DNA of 37,169 nucleotides from Crenarchaeota archaeon SCGC AAA471-B05. Lineage in GTDB: Archaea; Thermoproteota; Thermoprotei; Gearchaeales; Gearchaeaceae. The stretch's first letter is position 1. The number at the start of each line of letters is the position of its first letter. Shown here in pieces: positions 34,264-37,169 of the stretch. The stretch is from NCBI GenBank assembly GCA_000380705.1, contig AQYM01000032.1:1-37169 (forward strand), given 5' to 3'. A program made the position numbers and the translations under genes. The notes under the pieces were generated by a model. It searched no databases. It saw only the letters and a list, made by a program, of their open reading frames with translations, and was not told where the DNA came from.

Positions 34264-35709
34264 TTAAGATAAATTAATTAAAACTGTTTTTATTCTTGTA
34301 TAATTATAAATTGAATATATACTTTGTTCAAACCCTAATCCGCTTTCTTTAAATCCGCTAAAAGGCATTTGAGGATAAGTGACTGGATATTCATTTATAC
34401 AAACCGTTCCTGCTTCAATGCTTGAAGCTAACTTATGAGCTAAAGTTAAGTCGTTAGTCCAAACTGCTGCATATAAACCATATTTTGTAGCATTCGCCAA
34501 TTCAATTGCTTCTTCCAAAGAACTAAAGCTTGTCGATGCCAATACTGGGCCAAAAATTTCCTCCTGGAATATTTTCATTTCTTTAGATACATTATCGAAA
34601 AGTGCAGGATAAATAAAGTTACCCTTTGATAAACTTTCATCTTTAGGCCTTTCTCCACCGTAAACTAATTTACTTCCTTCTTTGATTCCTTCTTCAATAT
34701 AATACATAACTCTTTTAAGCTGTTCTTTAGAAGTCAAAGGACCCATTTGTGTATCTTTGTTTAAACCATTGCCGATTTTAATTTTTGAAAAACTCTCATT
34801 TAAAATTTTTATTAATTTATCATGCAAACTTTCATGAACTAATACTCTACTTCCTGCCCAACACATTTGTCCAGCGTTTGTTATTATTCCGTTTATTATG
34901 CCTTGTACTGTCTTATCAATCTTTGCATCAGGTAAAACTATGTGTGGGTTCTTTCCGCCTAGTTCTAATATTACAGGTTTAATGTTTTTGGAAGCAAGTA
35001 CTAGTACTTCTCTACCACTTTCCGTAGAACCTGTAAAAGTTACCAAATCTACTTCTTTATGGGAAATTAAGTATTTGCCTACCGTATTTCCTGGACCGCA
35101 TATTACGTTTAATACACCATTTGGTAATCCTGCTTCTTTCGAAATTTCTGCCAATTTTAAAGCTGTTAAAGGAGTATAAGAAGATGGCTTAACTACTGCA
35201 GTATTTCCTGCAGCTAAAGCTGGAGCTATACTTCTTGCAGCTAATGGTAAAGGATAATTCCATGGAACTATATGTGCAGTAACTCCCAAAGGCTCTCTTA
35301 TTGTATAACAAAATCTATCGCCTGGTACTGGAATTGTATCACCTTGTATTTTATCAGCCAAGCCTGCATAATACTCAAATAATCTTGCTGCGTATAATAC
35401 ATCGCCTATTGACTCTCTTATTGGTTTACCATTGTTTAATGTTTCAAGTTTAGCTAATTCTTCACTTTTATCTCTTAATAATGAAGCAATTTTATATAGA
35501 ATTCTTCCTCTTCTAGTAGGATCGGTTTTAGACCATTCTTTAAAAGCGTTGTTAGCAGCTTCTATTGCTTTCTCTACATCTTCATTGGTAGCTTCTTCTA
35601 CATAAGCTATAATTTCATTATTTGCTGGGTTGTAAACAGGAAATTTATTTTTACTTGAGCTTTCAACAAAATTTCCGTTTATAAATAGTTTATAATGCGG
35701 TATTTCCAT
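34264..35709 (-). CDS. NAD(P)-dependent aldehyde dehydrogenase
   Basis: This 481-aa aldehyde dehydrogenase is complete: N151 (PWNYPL), K174 (VVKPSSYTP), the cofactor motif FTGSTESG (225-232), E249 (LELGGKNPH) and the nucleophile C283 (GQMCWAGSR). It oxidises an aldehyde to its acid. Substrate choice (for example semialdehyde or betaine-type) cannot be told. It starts at ATG 35709, and a TATA-like stretch lies upstream. It lies between two copies of a 112-bp direct repeat, which hints that it arrived or was retained through a local rearrangement. Confidence 0.95.
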   Translation of the reverse strand: MEIPHYKLFINGNFVESSSKNKFPVYNPANNEIIAYVEEATNEDVEKAIEAANNAFKEWSKTDPTRRGRILYKIASLLRDKSEELAKLETLNNGKPIRESIGDVLYAARLFEYYAGLADKIQGDTIPVPGDRFCYTIREPLGVTAHIVPWNYPLPLAARSIAPALAAGNTAVVKPSSYTPLTALKLAEISKEAGLPNGVLNVICGPGNTVGKYLISHKEVDLVTFTGSTESGREVLVLASKNIKPVILELGGKNPHIVLPDAKIDKTVQGIINGIITNAGQMCWAGSRVLVHESLHDKLIKILNESFSKIKIGNGLNKDTQMGPLTSKEQLKRVMYYIEEGIKEGSKLVYGGERPKDESLSKGNFIYPALFDNVSKEMKIFQEEIFGPVLASTSFSSLEEAIELANATKYGLYAAVWTNDLTLAHKLASSIEAGTVCINEYPVTYPQMPFSGFKESGLGFEQSIYSIYNYTRIKTVLINLS

Positions 35710-35839
35710 GTAATAATATTCTTTTACAGTAAATTAAAACTTCACTGGTCAGAATTGCTATAACCATGTTTTTCTAGCTATAAAAAAATATATTTAAAGC
35801 TAAGCCCAGTTCAAAGTGCAAATTTTCATTATTTAGGAG

Positions 35840-36765
35840 TTGCCTTATTTTTATATTATAATAAAAGATGTAAAATTAAATTTTAATTTTAAAATAAGAG
35901 ATCAAGCAAAAACTTCGCTTTTGCTAAAGTTTTTCTGGATAATAATCGTTGCTACTTCAGTATTAATTAGTACTCCTATAGTATTTTATTTTTATTCAGG
36001 TTTTAGTCCAAGAAGGAAGGCGTTTGAAACTTATTACGTTAATTTCCCTTCATGTAGGATGTCCTCTTTTTAAATTTTGAACAGAAGATCGAGTAATTAA
36101 AAAATTAGAAGAAAAGTTAAACAACATATTGTTTCCTTTGCTATGAATGATAAAAATTATACTGTGATTATGATATCAGATATATTATAGGAAATAGTAC
36201 TTTTATCCATGGAGATACCATAGATGTTTTATGTAAAAATATTAAAATAACGATATACAATATTAGATAATTTTGAAGTAAATTTTATTCCTTTAGCTAC
36301 AAATTCTTCTAGAATAAATCATCGAGAAGAAGATTTAACTGTGACAGAAGAAAGATACTATACAAATCTTTTAGCTAACTCAACTTTAATTATTGATTAC
36401 TTGCATTTAGCAGCTTGTAATTGGGCAGTAACTTATGCTTCACAAAGTTATCATGTATATGGTATGGTTAAAACAAAAGCAGCTGAAATATTTGTTATAT
36501 AGCAAATTGCAAAATTATTAAAATTAGAGATTTATTCAATTATTGGTACGGTTTTATCACTTAACATTATTCTTATTATTCAAAAAAGGATGGAGAAATA
36601 ACTATAGAAGGAACCGTAGAAGCTGATTCCTTTGATTGACTTTCACCATCAGGATGTTGGTTATGGGCAACAGCTACTAAAGCATCCTAAGGTACATGTG
36701 AATGTTTCGAGCAATGTAGAATACACGGGCTTTTATAATGTTTCCTATGTTTGGTGTAGTTGTTA
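35840..36765 (+). pseudogene. Decayed gene for a membrane-anchored extracellular protein (copy 2)
   Basis: A frame from TTG 35840 gives 77 aa with the repeated trans-membrane anchor, then stops at 36071-36073. Protein-like segments continue in changing frames: NFEVNFIPLATNSSRINHRE... to YHVYGMVKTKAAEIF (around 36270-36500), KDGEITIEGTVEADSFD-stop-LSPSGCWLWATATKAS (around 36586-36690), and GTCECFEQCRIHG. This is the relic of a secreted protein of some 300 residues with several frameshifts and stops. A TATA-like element (AAAAATATATTTAAAG) precedes it at about 35785-35800. The family is not recognised. Confidence 0.6.
35880..35991 (+). repeat. 112-bp perfect direct repeat, copy 2
   Basis: Identical to 33956-34067 over all 112 bases; the sequences diverge at once on both sides. 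Spacing is 1,924 bp start to start. Confidence 0.95.
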
Positions 36766-36778
36766 ATTAAATAATTTT

Positions 36779-37081
36779 TTATTCTGTTTTTATTTCCTTA
36801 AAAAATATAACTTGCATATTACCCTTAGAGATCTTTATAGCATGTCTTGCAGCTTCTCTCATTTCATTGGAATTTAAAGCTTCTTTCATATCTTCTTCTG
36901 AATCAAAAAATAGTTCAGCTAGAAGTAAATACTGTAATTCCCCTGTAGGAGAACCTATAGCCTTATTGACTACGAATTTTTTAAGCTTCGGTATCTTTTT
37001 AACTAAGGGAACATGTTCATTTAAATATTTTTCTATAAAATTTTCCTCTAATTTAGGATATAATACTACTATCTTATACAT
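36779..37081 (-). CDS. EthD-like (dimeric alpha/beta-barrel) protein
   Basis: The 100-aa protein has the ferredoxin-like fold of the EthD family: the opening strand YKIVVLYPK, then the motif EKYLNEHVPLVKKIPKLKKFVVNKAIG, and the second half AELFFDSEEDMKEALNSNEMREA. Members are small dimers near degradation pathways, usually with unproven enzymatic roles. It starts at ATG 37081, close to the right window edge. Its 3' neighbour is the decayed gene, not a functional partner. Confidence 0.85.
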   Translation of the reverse strand: MYKIVVLYPKLEENFIEKYLNEHVPLVKKIPKLKKFVVNKAIGSPTGELQYLLLAELFFDSEEDMKEALNSNEMREAARHAIKISKGNMQVIFFKEIKTE

Positions 37082-37169
37082 ACAATAAAATTTGAGTATT
37101 AGTATTTATCTTTAATGGTAAAGATTTATTTTTGGTTTTACTAAAATAGTTTATGTTTAATGTTTATTT

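Overview
The window looks like a piece of chromosome from a low-GC thermoacidophilic archaeon of the Thermoproteota, most likely a member or close relative of Sulfolobales. I infer this from gene content: Cdc48/VAT, archaeal SAM synthetase, archaeal GAPDH next to PGK, AdkA-type adenylate kinase, M42 peptidase, thiolase with a DUF35 partner, a tRNA-Trp with an intron, and many leaderless starts behind TATA boxes. No species can be named from sequence alone.

Layout. 1-8.6 kb: a cdc48 gene interrupted by 76 extra bases, a cyclic-2,3-diphosphoglycerate-synthetase-like GTPase, a 902-aa surface protein, a DedA protein, and a rearrangement junction. At that junction an inverted 95-bp copy of an HTH-CBS regulator gene is fused to the tail of a membrane ferredoxin gene. 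8.6-9.1 kb: AT-rich debris. 9.1-11.3 kb: SAM synthetase and an M42 aminopeptidase. 11.4-21.5 kb: an envelope-type locus. It holds an ABC pair whose ATPase has lost its catalytic motifs, a flippase-like transporter, and a seven-gene overlapping operon with DUF4129, MoxR AAA+ ATPase, DUF58/VWA and several unknown membrane or exported proteins. The flippase and the operon diverge from one almost perfectly palindromic promoter placed exactly midway between their start codons. 21.5-26.3 kb: a dCTP deaminase/dUTPase-fold protein, a large exported unknown, a small membrane protein, and a coupled M20 peptidase/HDAC-family pair. 26.3-31.6 kb: a CBS/zinc-finger protein, intron-bearing tRNA-Trp, DUF35-thiolase, and PGK-GAPDH-AdkA. 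31.6-37.2 kb: a decaying region with an acyl-CoA dehydrogenase, an aldehyde dehydrogenase lying between two copies of a 112-bp direct repeat, remnants of membrane-anchored genes, and an EthD-like protein.

How it fits together. Housekeeping genes (glycolysis/gluconeogenesis, adenylate and SAM metabolism, proteostasis) alternate with a surface or secretion locus. There a MoxR/VWA chaperone-like pair probably acts on membrane or exported partners encoded in the same transcript, co-expressed with a flippase.

The two most interesting signals are the 76-nt interruption of cdc48 and the symmetric promoter plus degenerate ABC ATPase of the envelope locus. The interruption has the size needed to restore the frame and carries a bulge-helix-bulge-like pairing, so it may be an archaeal protein-coding intron.
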